Source of the DNA: Bradyrhizobium sp. 195
GTDB taxonomy: Bacteria; Pseudomonadota; Alphaproteobacteria; Rhizobiales; Xanthobacteraceae
NCBI RefSeq assembly: GCF_023101665.1
Contig: NZ_CP082161.1
Coordinates: 5,394,001 to 5,458,000, forward strand
Reading direction: 5' to 3'
Length of the DNA stretch: 64,000 nt
Position numbers and translations under genes: made by a program. The notes under the pieces are model-generated. The model made no database searches. It was not told where the DNA came from and saw nothing but the letters and a program-made list of their open reading frames with translations. Shown here piece after piece: positions 49,319 through 57,195 of the stretch. Every line of letters starts with the position of its first letter. Position 1 is the first letter of the stretch.

Positions 49319-51151
49319 TCATTCCGTCGCCACCTCGAACGCCAGCAGCACGTTGCCGGCGACGCCGCTCCATTGGCCGTAGCCGGAATTGGTGTAGAGC
49401 ATGCCGCCGGCGATGACGGGCCCGGGGCCGTCGATCGCGCCACCACGGGCGGGAACCCCGTTCACGGCCTTGAAATCCCGCGCGGTGTCGAACTCCCACA
49501 ACAGCTTTCCGTCCGTGGCGTAGGCACGCAGAAAACCGCTGACGCCGCCGGAGAACACGACGCCCGGGATCAGGCTCACCGCCGCAGAGAGCGCGGGGCT
49601 GCATTGCGGACGGTCGCCGCAGTCAACCGGCGGCACTTCCATCGCAATCTTGCCGCTGGCGAGGTCGAGACCGAACAGGCCGCCACCTTGTGTGGGATCG
49701 AGTTGCCGGGTGCCGTCGCGCGTAAAGCGCAGGTCGGAATTGGCGACATAGATGCGGTCTCCGTCCGCGGCCGAGCCCCATTCGCTGCCGCCGAGCGGAC
49801 CGCCCTTACCGATCCGGGTCTGCCACAGGATCTTGCCGCCATCGTCGGGGTCGAGCGCGTGCACGACGCCGGATTTCTGCGCGATGGCGAGCACGCGCCG
49901 GCCGTCGCGCAAGGCCACGAGGATCGGCGACTGCCCGAAATCGTGATCGGGCCCGTGCTCGTCGGGACAATTGGTCTTGTCTGCAGTGAAGCAGGCGACG
50001 ACAAAGGCGTCGTTGGGCGTGGCCTGCTGCTTCCAGAGCAGCTTTCCGGTCGCAAGCTCGAAAGCGAGGATCGCATCGGCCGTCGCGGCCGGCGGGTTCG
50101 AGTAGGAATTGCTCGTCGCCACATAGACGGCATTGCGCTTTGCATCGATCGTCGGCGCCGACCAGATCGCAGCACCGGACGGACCGAAGAGCTGCGTGCC
50201 CTTGGCATTCTTGCCGGTCGGATGCGGCACTTCCGGAATCGTATACGCCTGCCAGATCGTCTTGCCAGTGGCGGCGTCCAGCGCCACCACGCTGCCGCGG
50301 AAGGTGCAGCATTCGTAAGAGGCTTGCGAGCCGGCGGCCTCCTCGATCGAGGACACCGGCACGTAGAGCATGCCGGAATGCAGCACCTGCGCGCCGGTAA
50401 TGCGCGCGGCCGCATGCTCCTCCACCTTCGTCTTCCAGATCAGCGCGCCGGTCAGCGCGTTCACGGCATAGGCGTTGGCGCGCAAATCTCCGAAGAAGAT
50501 CGCGAACTGATCGGAGCCCGGAAGCTGTGCAAAGCTGATCGCGGCGCGCACCGCCGCATCAAGCGCCAACGTCCACAGCGTGCAGCCGCTTCGCGCGTCG
50601 AGCGCGTGCACCTTCCGATCAGTGCCGCCGACGAACAGCATGCCGCCGACGATGGTGGGCGGCGCAAAGGATACCGAGGCGCCGGGAAAGGCATAGGCCC
50701 ATTTCAGCCGCAGGCGCGGCACCTGTTCCGCGGTCAGCCCCGCCATGTCGGCTGGCTGGAAGCGGCTGTTGCCGGCATCAACGCCCCATCCGTTCCAGCG
50801 CGGACCGTCGAGGGCCTGCGGAAAGCCGCTCACCTGCTGCGCGCAGCGGCCGTCCGCGTCGGCTGCAATTACGCCAGTCGCCATCTTGCCTGTGACGAAG
50901 GAAGCGATCGCGCGGCGTTCCGCGTCGCTGCGGTCTTTCGCCATCGCCGCCATGCCGCCCGAGGTCAGCGCCGTCAGCACATGATCGAACGACATCGCCT
51001 GCATGGCGCCGCGGCTCGGTACGCGGCTCTGGGCATCGCCATCGTGGCACTGGGCGCAATGCGTGGTGTAGAGCGCGGCGCCGTCCTGCTGGGCCAGTGC
51101 CGGCGCGCTGCACCAGGCCAACATCGCGGCGAAGACAGCACGTGCTCGCAT
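49319..51151 (-). CDS. PQQ propeller protein with N-terminal cytochrome c domain
   Basis: A 610-residue exported quinohaemoprotein-like enzyme. Signal peptide MRARAVFAAMLAWCSAPALA precedes a cytochrome c domain (YTTHCAQCHDGD haem site near residue 33), and the remaining ~500 residues form a PQQ-type eight-bladed propeller: FVGGTDRKVHALDARSGCTL, GSVVALDAATGKTIWQ, ILAFELATGKLLWKQQ. The vicinal Cys pair in YECCTFRGS is a signature of quinoprotein alcohol dehydrogenases. It most resembles polyvinyl-alcohol dehydrogenase-type enzymes. The start MRARAV follows a poor upstream frame. Confidence 0.88.
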   Translation of the reverse strand: MRARAVFAAMLAWCSAPALAQQDGAALYTTHCAQCHDGDAQSRVPSRGAMQAMSFDHVLTALTSGGMAAMAKDRSDAERRAIASFVTGKMATGVIAADADGRCAQQVSGFPQALDGPRWNGWGVDAGNSRFQPADMAGLTAEQVPRLRLKWAYAFPGASVSFAPPTIVGGMLFVGGTDRKVHALDARSGCTLWTLALDAAVRAAISFAQLPGSDQFAIFFGDLRANAYAVNALTGALIWKTKVEEHAAARITGAQVLHSGMLYVPVSSIEEAAGSQASYECCTFRGSVVALDAATGKTIWQAYTIPEVPHPTGKNAKGTQLFGPSGAAIWSAPTIDAKRNAVYVATSNSYSNPPAATADAILAFELATGKLLWKQQATPNDAFVVACFTADKTNCPDEHGPDHDFGQSPILVALRDGRRVLAIAQKSGVVHALDPDDGGKILWQTRIGKGGPLGGSEWGSAADGDRIYVANSDLRFTRDGTRQLDPTQGGGLFGLDLASGKIAMEVPPVDCGDRPQCSPALSAAVSLIPGVVFSGGVSGFLRAYATDGKLLWEFDTARDFKAVNGVPARGGAIDGPGPVIAGGMLYTNSGYGQWSGVAGNVLLAFEVATE

Positions 51152-51243
51152 GGTGGGCTCCGGCAGGTCACCGCGATACGGGTCGCCACACAAGTCTATC
51201 GCCGGGGCGATCACGGACGCAATGGACGTTACGCCCGCAGCGC

Positions 51244-52053
51244 TCACACGTCCGTGGCCGTGCGGGCGCGATCCGGCAACTCGTCCAGCCGCCACAGCCC
51301 GAGGCTCTTGTCGCGCCAGCCGCCAACGCCCTCCTCGCAGCGCTCGTCGATCAACGCGCGCGGCGCCGGCCAATTGAACGGCGCCTTGGTCATGTCGAGC
51401 GCGCGCCAGTCGCCATCCTCGCAATCGCGGTTGTCCTCCCACTCCGGAAACGTCGTGACGAGCAGGAATTGCGCGCCGCTCTCGCGAAAGCGCGCAATGA
51501 CGCGGGCGATGTTGTGAAAACTCAGATGCACCAGGCAGTCCCGGCACAGGATCAGATCGGCCCGCGGCAGCGCATCGCGCGTGATATCGGCGACCAGGAA
51601 TCGGCCGGCCAATTCGCCGCCCGCCACACGCCGGTTGTTGGTCTCGATCAGCGACGGCACAATGTCGATGCCGATGTAGTCGAGATCGAGCTTGATGCGT
51701 CCGATCCAGCCCGCATCGCCGCAGGGCGCATCGAGCAGCGAGCGCGCGCCGAGCCGTTGCAGCAAGGGCGGAAGCGCCTCCCGGATCGCAGCCGTGGCAG
51801 TCTCCTCCGAGCCAAGGCCCGACACCGAGCTGGCAGCGCCCCAAAGGTTGGTCCGCTCGATCCGCTCGAACCGCGCGGCGAGATCGAGGCCCGCGAAATT
51901 GTCGCGGTCGGCGAGGAAACGCTCGTGGGCGAGCACGGGTGGACGGTTGGCGATCATCGGACGGGACGCGAGTCGATATTCCGGCGCGGGCAAACTATAC
52001 AGCGCGCGCGTCACATCCGAAATCGCCTGCTCCAGCGTCACGCGGTTCTTCAA
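51244..52053 (-). CDS. Class I SAM-dependent methyltransferase
   Basis: A 269-residue methyltransferase. The SAM-binding motif I reads RSLLDAPCGDAGWIGRI, motif II DYIGIDIVPSLIETNN, and motif IV is ADLILCRDCLVHLSFHNIAR. The N-terminal ~95 residues are not typical and may bind the acceptor. No neighbour suggests the substrate: the PQQ enzyme lies 92 bp downstream on the same strand. The start at MKNRVTLEQA is taken as given. Cytosolic. Confidence 0.85.
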   Translation of the reverse strand: MKNRVTLEQAISDVTRALYSLPAPEYRLASRPMIANRPPVLAHERFLADRDNFAGLDLAARFERIERTNLWGAASSVSGLGSEETATAAIREALPPLLQRLGARSLLDAPCGDAGWIGRIKLDLDYIGIDIVPSLIETNNRRVAGGELAGRFLVADITRDALPRADLILCRDCLVHLSFHNIARVIARFRESGAQFLLVTTFPEWEDNRDCEDGDWRALDMTKAPFNWPAPRALIDERCEEGVGGWRDKSLGLWRLDELPDRARTATDV

Positions 52054-52130
52054 GACAAGACTCGCCGCCTGACCGGGGCGCGGACGTCACGAGCTGGACC
52101 TGAGCTCAGCATGAGCTAACATGCCGTCCA

Positions 52131-52244
52131 ATGCGCTCCACCACGGCCAAAGAGAAAGCCAGGATCGCCGCCGGTGCGGTGACGGCCGTCGTGATGACGG
52201 CCGTGCTGTTCGCCATCGCAATGGGATTTCTGCTGGCGCAATAG
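52131..52244 (+). CDS. Tiny single-pass membrane peptide
   Basis: A 37-residue peptide: MRSTTAKEKARIAAGAVTA then VVMTAVLFAIAMGFLLAQ. A basic 11-residue head and one membrane helix make a typical bacterial small membrane protein. A Shine-Dalgarno is weak, and two other ATGs lie just upstream out of frame, so the start is uncertain. It is divergent from the methyltransferase gene, starts 77 bp apart. Confidence 0.5.
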   Translation: MRSTTAKEKARIAAGAVTAVVMTAVLFAIAMGFLLAQ

Positions 52245-52338
52245 ACGGCATCGGCGCCCCGAAAACAGAACCGGATCGGAACCAAGGACGTGCGTTGTTC
52301 GTTCTCAATCCATGCGCATCCGGGAAGAAAACCGAAAC

Positions 52339-52542
52339 ATGTTTCTGCTGGCGACGGTGACACTGTGCTGTGGCGCCTTGGCCGGCACCTTGGCGCTGTT
52401 CGACCCCGTACGTGAACCAGTTCTTGGGTCCGCGCCGGAGAAGCCGGCCGCCGAGAGGATGGCGATCGACGCTACCGCTCAGACACCGGTTCGGGTGGTC
52501 GGCGCGCCGTTCGAACTCAACGTCAACCCGCGCCAGCGATAG
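52339..52542 (+). CDS. Small exported or membrane-anchored protein
   Basis: A 67-residue protein starting MFLLATVTLCCGALAGTLAL, a hydrophobic anchor or signal with a Cys pair, followed by ~45 polar residues (FDPVREPVLGSAPEKPAAER) ending in ELNVNPRQR. GGGAAG is 11 nt before the ATG; an in-frame ATG at 52312 adds nine polar residues. It is 94 bp after the 37-residue peptide on the same strand. No family is recognised. Confidence 0.5.
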   Translation: MFLLATVTLCCGALAGTLALFDPVREPVLGSAPEKPAAERMAIDATAQTPVRVVGAPFELNVNPRQR

Positions 52543-52545
52543 CGC

Positions 52546-52710
52546 TCACCTCGGCGATGCCTCCGTGCCCTCCTCGGGCCGGCCATGGGCACGCGCCAAT
52601 TCCTCCACGAACGCGATCACCTCCGCCCGCTTCTCGGGCGGCAGCGACAGGAACGCGCGGATGAGCCTCAAGCCCTCCGCTTCGTCCACCCGTTCGTCTT
52701 CGGCATCCAT
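52546..52710 (-). CDS. Small acidic helical protein
   Basis: A 54-residue protein, MDAEDERVDEAEGLRLIRAF then LSLPPEKRAEVIAFVEELAR, with a disordered tail (GRPEEGTEASPR). Two amphipathic helices separated by LPPEKRAEV look like the short 'PPEKRAEVIAFVE' motif of small anti-toxin-like or transcription-associated proteins in this order. It lies 3 bp after the preceding gene's stop on the opposite strand. The function is unknown. Confidence 0.55.
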   Translation of the reverse strand: MDAEDERVDEAEGLRLIRAFLSLPPEKRAEVIAFVEELARAHGRPEEGTEASPR

Positions 52711-52810
52711 CCGCCTAATGTCGGGCGACCGGGAAAAATATGCAATCCCCCTGCAAACGACCTTGATTCGACGCAGCCGCTTTGCTGGAATGGGACGGCT
52801 GAGGTGGACC

Positions 52811-53170
52811 ATGAAGTGGATCACGGAGCGCGACGCACTGATCGCGCAGACAATGGCCTTTGTCCAATCGGTGACCGGCAAGAAGGATGACGTCCTTCGG
52901 CCGGACGCGCCGTCGGATTCTCCGGCGGCAACCGTCGCGGTCGAGGCCGTCATAGTCGAGATCAAGCCGTCCCAGCCCCCGCCGCAGCCCATCCAGCTTT
53001 CGCCGCCGCGGGCGAGCAGTGATTTCCGCGCCGAAATGCAGGCCCGCATCGCCAATTTCCGCAAGCATCAGGAGCGGTTCGAGCGCGAGCGCGAGGAATA
53101 TTGTGCCGAAACCCTGACCAAATTGCGCGCCGCCATTCACGACGCCCCCGGCCCACTGGCCAAAAAATAG
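52811..53170 (+). CDS. Hypothetical helical protein
   Basis: A 119-residue cytosolic protein. MKWITERDALIAQTMAFVQS starts it; the middle is Pro-rich and disordered (IEIKPSQPPPQPIQLSPPRA), and the C-terminal ~55 residues form a charged helix with coiled-coil character: ARIANFRKHQERFEREREEY. An in-frame start at 52790 (MGRLRWT) is possible. No catalytic motif is visible. It is divergent from the 54-residue gene, with 100 bp between starts. Confidence 0.6.
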   Translation: MKWITERDALIAQTMAFVQSVTGKKDDVLRPDAPSDSPAATVAVEAVIVEIKPSQPPPQPIQLSPPRASSDFRAEMQARIANFRKHQERFEREREEYCAETLTKLRAAIHDAPGPLAKK

Positions 53171-53191
53171 GCGCCCTCCCGTCAAGGGGGC

Positions 53192-53299
53192 CTACAGCCA
53201 GGACCACACCAGCCAAAGATTGGCCGCGCAGGCGCCGAATAGCGCCAGCGTCAGCGGCAGGAGCATGTGCCCGCAGGAGGTCTTCAGGTCGCTCGTCAT
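53192..53299 (-). CDS. Tiny membrane peptide with CGHMLLPL motif
   Basis: A 35-residue peptide: MTSDLKTSCGHMLLPLTLAL then FGACAANLWLVWSWL. The hydrophobic Trp/Leu-rich stretch spans a membrane. It is convergent with the 119-residue gene, stops 21 bp apart. I cannot see a clear ribosome-binding site beyond GGCGG. Short ORFs of this form recur in Bradyrhizobium, hence a moderate call. Confidence 0.45.
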   Translation of the reverse strand: MTSDLKTSCGHMLLPLTLALFGACAANLWLVWSWL

Positions 53300-53473
53300 G
53301 GCGGAAAACATCCGCTGATTCCGCCAAACGAGTCCCAGGGATTCTTTTTTTCGCGATTCAGGACTCGTTAAGGACTCAGGACCCGGCAGCTTCGATCACG
53401 GCCTCGTGATCGCCTGTAGTCCGGAACCCGGCGGCGGATGAGGTCGTTAACGCGCTTTCCGGGAGCGGGAAGA

Positions 53474-53728
53474 ATGCCCTACGCCTTGTTTTGCAACGAC
53501 GCCCAGATCAGCAAGGCCTATCCCAGCGAATCCGACGTCTGGAAGCTTGCGCACCGGAGCGGCCTGGTCGTGGACGTCAGCGCCGACGAGAACCGCCCAG
53601 GGCCGCGCCGGGTGCTCGACAATGAGTACGAGATCAAGCCCTGCCGGGTCGCCCAGGGCGAGGACCCCGCCAAGAACAAGGCTGAGGCCGAGCGCCAGTC
53701 CAGGATGGAGCTTGAGCTGAATTCGTGA
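53474..53728 (+). CDS. Small conserved hypothetical protein
   Basis: An 84-residue cytosolic protein: MPYALFCNDAQISKAYPSES, then DVWKLAHRSGLVVDVSADEN and RRVLDNEYEIKPC, with a helical, charged end (NKAEAERQSRMELELNS). GGGAG lies 8 nt before the ATG. Similar short proteins with the opening YALFCNDAQISKAYP are common in Bradyrhizobium and unnamed. No metal or catalytic motif is evident. Confidence 0.7.
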   Translation: MPYALFCNDAQISKAYPSESDVWKLAHRSGLVVDVSADENRPGPRRVLDNEYEIKPCRVAQGEDPAKNKAEAERQSRMELELNS

Positions 53729-53755
53729 GGTTCTGCCGGCGGAAGCGCAAAACGG

Positions 53756-53998
53756 TCAGGGCGTTGCGGCTGCCAGCGAGGCCTGCTCGCCAGCCAGCAC
53801 CACGCAGGCCTTGCGGCGATGCAGCCCGCGGATGGCACCGGTGACCTTCAGCACCTTGCCCGACGGACAGGACGCGTCCTTGACGAAAGCCACCTCGTAA
53901 GGTGCCAGCATCAAAGGCTCGGATTTGAGGATTGTCTGTGCAGAGCACGGCAGGCAGGCGAAGCACGAGAGCACCACTGCCGACACCAAGATACGCAT
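53756..53998 (-). CDS. Small secreted protein (DUF6719-like)
   Basis: An 80-residue exported protein. The signal MRILVSAVVLSCFACLPCSA is followed by QTILKSEPLMLAPYEVAFVK and CPSGKVLKVTGAIRGLHRRK with a conserved Cys pair (Cys near residues 44 and 65) that may form a disulfide. The frame remains open upstream, but a signal peptide fits only this start. It is convergent with the 84-residue gene, stops 28 bp apart. Confidence 0.7.
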   Translation of the reverse strand: MRILVSAVVLSCFACLPCSAQTILKSEPLMLAPYEVAFVKDASCPSGKVLKVTGAIRGLHRRKACVVLAGEQASLAAATP

Positions 53999-54201
53999 GT
54001 CCGTCGTCCCACCAGCCCGGTAATTCTCTATAACGCGTTCCGGAGCGCGAGTTCCGTAAGCGGCAAAAATTATTTTTGCTTTACCCAAATCCCATGACGC
54101 GCGTGAGAAGGCGCGCGCTAGACTGTTTGCTTGCAAATGACGCGCCAGATGGTTCACGCATTGCAAACACGGGCTGGCGAAGGGGGGCCGGCGGGCAAAC
54201 G

Positions 54202-54224
54202 AAAGGCCGGCAGAGCCGGCCTTT
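54202..54224. terminator. Bidirectional terminator-like hairpin
   Basis: AAAGGCCGGC-AGA-GCCGGCCTTT is a perfect 10-bp stem with a 3-nt loop. On the minus strand it is followed by CGTTT and sits 28 bp past the outer-membrane gene, so it probably ends that transcript. Confidence 0.6.
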
Positions 54225-54251
54225 GTCAGAACGTGATCTCGCGGGAAACGG

Positions 54252-54959
54252 TCAGTAGCGCGAGGCTGTCGGACCGCCCCAGCCGAAGCGGTAGTTCACA
54301 CCGGCCTTGACGGTATGCTCGTCCTCCCGGCCGCGGACGCCGACAATGTCGGCCGGACCGGAGGTGAAGGTGGTGCTGCCGAAATTATAGTACTGGTACT
54401 CGGCCTTGGCCGACCAGTTCGGCGCGAACATGTATTCGAGGCCGGCGCCGACGGTGTAGCCGTCCTTGTTGTTGCCGGTGGCGGTGAAGGTCTGCGGCAC
54501 GCCGGCGACATTGACGCCCAGGCCGCCATTGCGCCAGGCGTAACCGCCCTTGGCGTAGAGCAGCGTCGGACCCCAGGTGTAGCCGATGCGGCCGGTCACC
54601 GACCCGAGCTGGTCGGTGTTGGAGGTCACCTGCGTGCCCAGCGGGAACGTCGCACCGTTGTTGTTGGTCGGCAGCCAGGAATACTGGGCCTCGATACCCA
54701 CCACCCAGTTGGGCGCGAACTGGTAGTCGAAGCCACCCTGCACGCCGCCCAGGAAGCGGGCGTCGCTGGACTGGAAGCTGCTGTCGCCGGCAAACGCGCC
54801 GCCGACATGGCCGCCGATGTAGAAGCCGGTCCAGTTATAGATCACCTGCGGCGGCGTATAGGCCGGCGCCTTGGTATAAGGGCGCGGCTGCATGTCGGCT
54901 GCTGCGGCCGATCCGGCCAGCGCGAGCAGAGCGACTGCGCCCAGCAAAATCGATTTCAT
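54252..54959 (-). CDS. Outer-membrane beta-barrel protein (Omp25/RopB-like)
   Basis: A 235-residue outer-membrane protein. Signal peptide MKSILLGAVALLALAGSAAA is followed by a short Pro/Tyr linker (YTKAPAYTPPQVIYNWTGFY), then the eight-stranded barrel: GGHVGGAFAGDSSFQSSDAR, GGVQGGFDYQFAPNWVVGIE, SVTGRIGYTWGPTLLYAKGG, and the terminal KAGVNYRFGWG. Aromatic girdles are plain. Start at 54959 has GGGGA 7 nt upstream; in-frame ATGs at 54965 and 54971 are close. Such proteins are abundant and may stabilise the envelope or respond to pH. Confidence 0.9.
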   Translation of the reverse strand: MKSILLGAVALLALAGSAAAADMQPRPYTKAPAYTPPQVIYNWTGFYIGGHVGGAFAGDSSFQSSDARFLGGVQGGFDYQFAPNWVVGIEAQYSWLPTNNNGATFPLGTQVTSNTDQLGSVTGRIGYTWGPTLLYAKGGYAWRNGGLGVNVAGVPQTFTATGNNKDGYTVGAGLEYMFAPNWSAKAEYQYYNFGSTTFTSGPADIVGVRGREDEHTVKAGVNYRFGWGGPTASRY

Positions 54960-55245
54960 GGTCATCCCCATTCTTTCATCTACGACACTCAGGAAACAAC
55001 GTGGCGTGAATTGGGTTGCTTCGCGGCGATGCCGGAACGTTGATCGTTCGCTACTGTGACGGGGTGGCAACAATTCGATTTTGTTCCGTCCCGCCGCCCT
55101 GCGCCGACTGTTTCTGTCGCCTGCGCAAGGCCTGCCGTAACGATTTGTCGCAAGCCAAAACCACCCGTTCAAAGCTCGCCGAAATGTGATCCAGCAGCTC
55201 CGGCAATCGTCGTTCTAACACTAGGCGATGAAGACGAGCCTTGTG

Positions 55246-55680
55246 CTACCGCGTCATCTTTTCCAGTTCCGGAAAGGGAGCGTAAACCGCGCCGGCACAG
55301 AGCTCGCTGGTCCGGTCGACGACGCGGTCCGCTCGCCCGTTGACGAAGATCACCGCGCGCTCCCGCATGGCCTTGTAGCTGCCATCGCTCTCGCGCGGGG
55401 TGAAATGCAGACAGCTCACATAGAACTGCCGGCCGCCGACCTCGCGCTGGACCGGGTCGGCCATGCTGGCCTCGCGCACGCCGACGGGGTTGTTCAGATA
55501 AGTGCGCATCAGGGCCAGCGTGTCGCTGCGGAAATTGTCGGGAAAGGGCTGCGGCCCTCCGGCCTGCGTGCCACCGATGATGGTCGGACGGTCACCATCG
55601 CTCCCGAAACAGGCCGCAAGCGCCAGCGGCAAGGCCAGGATCAATGCCAGGCGCACCGTACGTTTCGCCAATCGCCCCAC
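55246..55680 (-). CDS. Putative lipoprotein
   Basis: A 144-residue protein with a lipoprotein signal (MGRLAKRTVRLALILALPLA then LAACFGSDGD; lipobox LAAC at residue ~24). The mature part has the ordered segments FRSDTLALMRTYLNNPVGVR, VGGRQFYVSCLHFTPRES and AVIFVNGRADRVVDRTSELC. Two Cys may bond. It faces the periplasm. No family is recognised beyond uncharacterised lipoproteins of this order. The preceding ~285 bp upstream of the outer-membrane gene hold no gene. Confidence 0.75.
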   Translation of the reverse strand: MGRLAKRTVRLALILALPLALAACFGSDGDRPTIIGGTQAGGPQPFPDNFRSDTLALMRTYLNNPVGVREASMADPVQREVGGRQFYVSCLHFTPRESDGSYKAMRERAVIFVNGRADRVVDRTSELCAGAVYAPFPELEKMTR

Positions 55681-55891
55681 AGGTCACGCTCTCCGCTCGA
55701 TCAGACTCGGCAGACGTTCTAGCCTCTGGGTTGCGCAAAGGGAATTCGCGTCCGCCGGCCCTGCGACGAACGCACCGTCCCGCCGCCGGCGTCTTGCGCT
55801 TTCGCGCGAGGCGCCGAGACGGCGGGCCGGGCGGGGACGCCCTGACGCGGCGGCGGAGCAATGCTTGGAAGCCGCCGCGCAGGATCAGTCG

Positions 55892-56293
55892 TTAGCTGCG
55901 CTTCTCGATGGTCGCCGGCTTGGTCAGATCCGGCTGCGCCTTCTGCGACTTCTTGGCCGACAGATGCTTGTGGTGTTGGCGATGCTTGCGCACCGTCTTG
56001 TGCTCGTCCGACGGCACGGCCGCGTTGGCGTTCATCGCCTTCGACTTGGCATCCACCTTGACGTCGCCAGCCTTGACGTCGCCAGGCTTGGTGTCGACAA
56101 CCTTGGCGTCGACAGACTTGGCGTCGGCCTTGACGCCAGCCTCGGGTTTCCCAGCGGTGGTCGAGGCCTTGGTCTGGCTCTGGTCCGCCTTGATCACCGG
56201 GGCGGTCGTGGTGGTCTTGCCGGTCTCGGCGGCGAAGGCCGGGGCCGCGATCACGGAGGCTGCGAGCAAGGCTGCGGAAATGGTCTTCAGCAT
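55892..56293 (-). CDS. Secreted Lys/Asp/Val repeat protein with a His-Lys-rich tail
   Basis: A 133-residue exported protein. Signal peptide MLKTISAALLAASVIAAPAF is followed by low-complexity repeats of the type DAKxVD and DVKAGDVKVDAK (residues ~55-85), then a basic HKTVRKHRQHHKHLSAKKSQ stretch (residues ~97-117). The repeat region is disordered, with alternating acidic and Lys residues. The tail could bind metal or nucleic acid. It is convergent with nothing near. Repeats make length variation between strains likely. Confidence 0.75.
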   Translation of the reverse strand: MLKTISAALLAASVIAAPAFAAETGKTTTTAPVIKADQSQTKASTTAGKPEAGVKADAKSVDAKVVDTKPGDVKAGDVKVDAKSKAMNANAAVPSDEHKTVRKHRQHHKHLSAKKSQKAQPDLTKPATIEKRS

Positions 56294-56544
56294 GGTGGTC
56301 TCCTCTTGGAAGGATCTCCAGGCGGCGCCCTCTCGCCTACCCTTGGATCGTAGGTCGGAGCCTAGGGGAAGCGCACTGAACCCGGTCTGAAGCCGATTGC
56401 AGGCTTCCGTTCATCTCGATGACAAGTTTGTCATCTGCGCCAGGGGCGGACGGATCGTGCGAAGCGGGAATGTTTTTGCCGGACGGGTGTTCCGGTCTTT
56501 GGGCAATCGTGTAGGATCGCCACGTTCCATACGGGAGAATTTAG

Positions 56545-57087
56545 ATGCGCAAACTCTCAAAGCTTGTCGTGCCGGGACTGGTCGCCATGTCGCTGGCGGC
56601 CGCACCGGTACTGTCCAGCGCCTATGCCGCCGGCAGTGACGAGCCCTCGTCGCCTCCGAAGTCGGACTCCTCGACCAAGAAGGGCAAGAAGAAGAGCTCG
56701 TCCGTCAGCGATCCCAAATTCCTCGCCGCCTATCGCACCGCCTACACTGCGATCTACGACAACCACGATTACAGCGGGGCGATCGGACAGTTGAAGTCGC
56801 TGAAGCGCGACGACGTCGCCGACGTCGCCAATCTGATCGGCTACTCCTATCGCAAGCTCGGCGACTATCAGTCGTCGAAGGTCTATTACGAGCTGGCGCT
56901 GAAGGACGATCCGAACCATGTCCGCACCTGGCAGTATTACGGCCTTTGGCAGCTCGAGCAGGGTAACCGCGAACAGGCGCAGTATCATCTGAACAAGATC
57001 GCCTCGCTCGCCGGCACCGACAGCTCCGAGTATCGCTCGCTTGCCACGGCGCTCGACAAGCCGACCGGCGCGACGCTCGTCTACTGA
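56545..57087 (+). CDS. Exported TPR-repeat protein
   Basis: A 180-residue protein with a signal peptide (MRKLSKLVVPGLVAMSLAAA) then a Ser/Lys-rich linker and tetratricopeptide repeats at residues ~55-165: SDPKFLAAYRTAYTAIYDN, DYSGAIGQLKSL, VANLIGYSYRKLGDYQSSKV with YELALKDDPNHVRTWQYYG, and QGNREQAQYHLNKI. TPR scaffolds mediate protein contacts in the periplasm. It ends 24 bp before the terminator at 57112. The following gene's start is 108 bp away. Confidence 0.85.
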   Translation: MRKLSKLVVPGLVAMSLAAAPVLSSAYAAGSDEPSSPPKSDSSTKKGKKKSSSVSDPKFLAAYRTAYTAIYDNHDYSGAIGQLKSLKRDDVADVANLIGYSYRKLGDYQSSKVYYELALKDDPNHVRTWQYYGLWQLEQGNREQAQYHLNKIASLAGTDSSEYRSLATALDKPTGATLVY

Positions 57088-57111
57088 AGACATCGCATCT
57101 TCGCAGAAACG

Positions 57112-57141
57112 AACGGGCACAACCTTGCGGTTGTGCCCGTT
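57112..57141 (+). terminator. Terminator of the TPR gene
   Basis: AACGGGCACAACC-TTGC-GGTTGTGCCCGTT is a perfect 13-bp stem with a 4-nt loop, 24 bp past the stop. The T-run after it is short (TTTCT), so it may be assisted. It lies between the TPR gene and the hydrolase gene. Confidence 0.6.
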
Positions 57142-57195
57142 CCGCTTTCTCGGCTAGCCTCTCACACCAACCTTCCCCTCGCAAATTGGTGTGCA

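Noticed and set aside
54076..54258. A plus-strand frame downstream of the DUF6719-like gene
   Set aside because: Arg/Ala/Gly-biased translation, no ribosome-binding site, and it runs through the terminator hairpin at 54202-54224.
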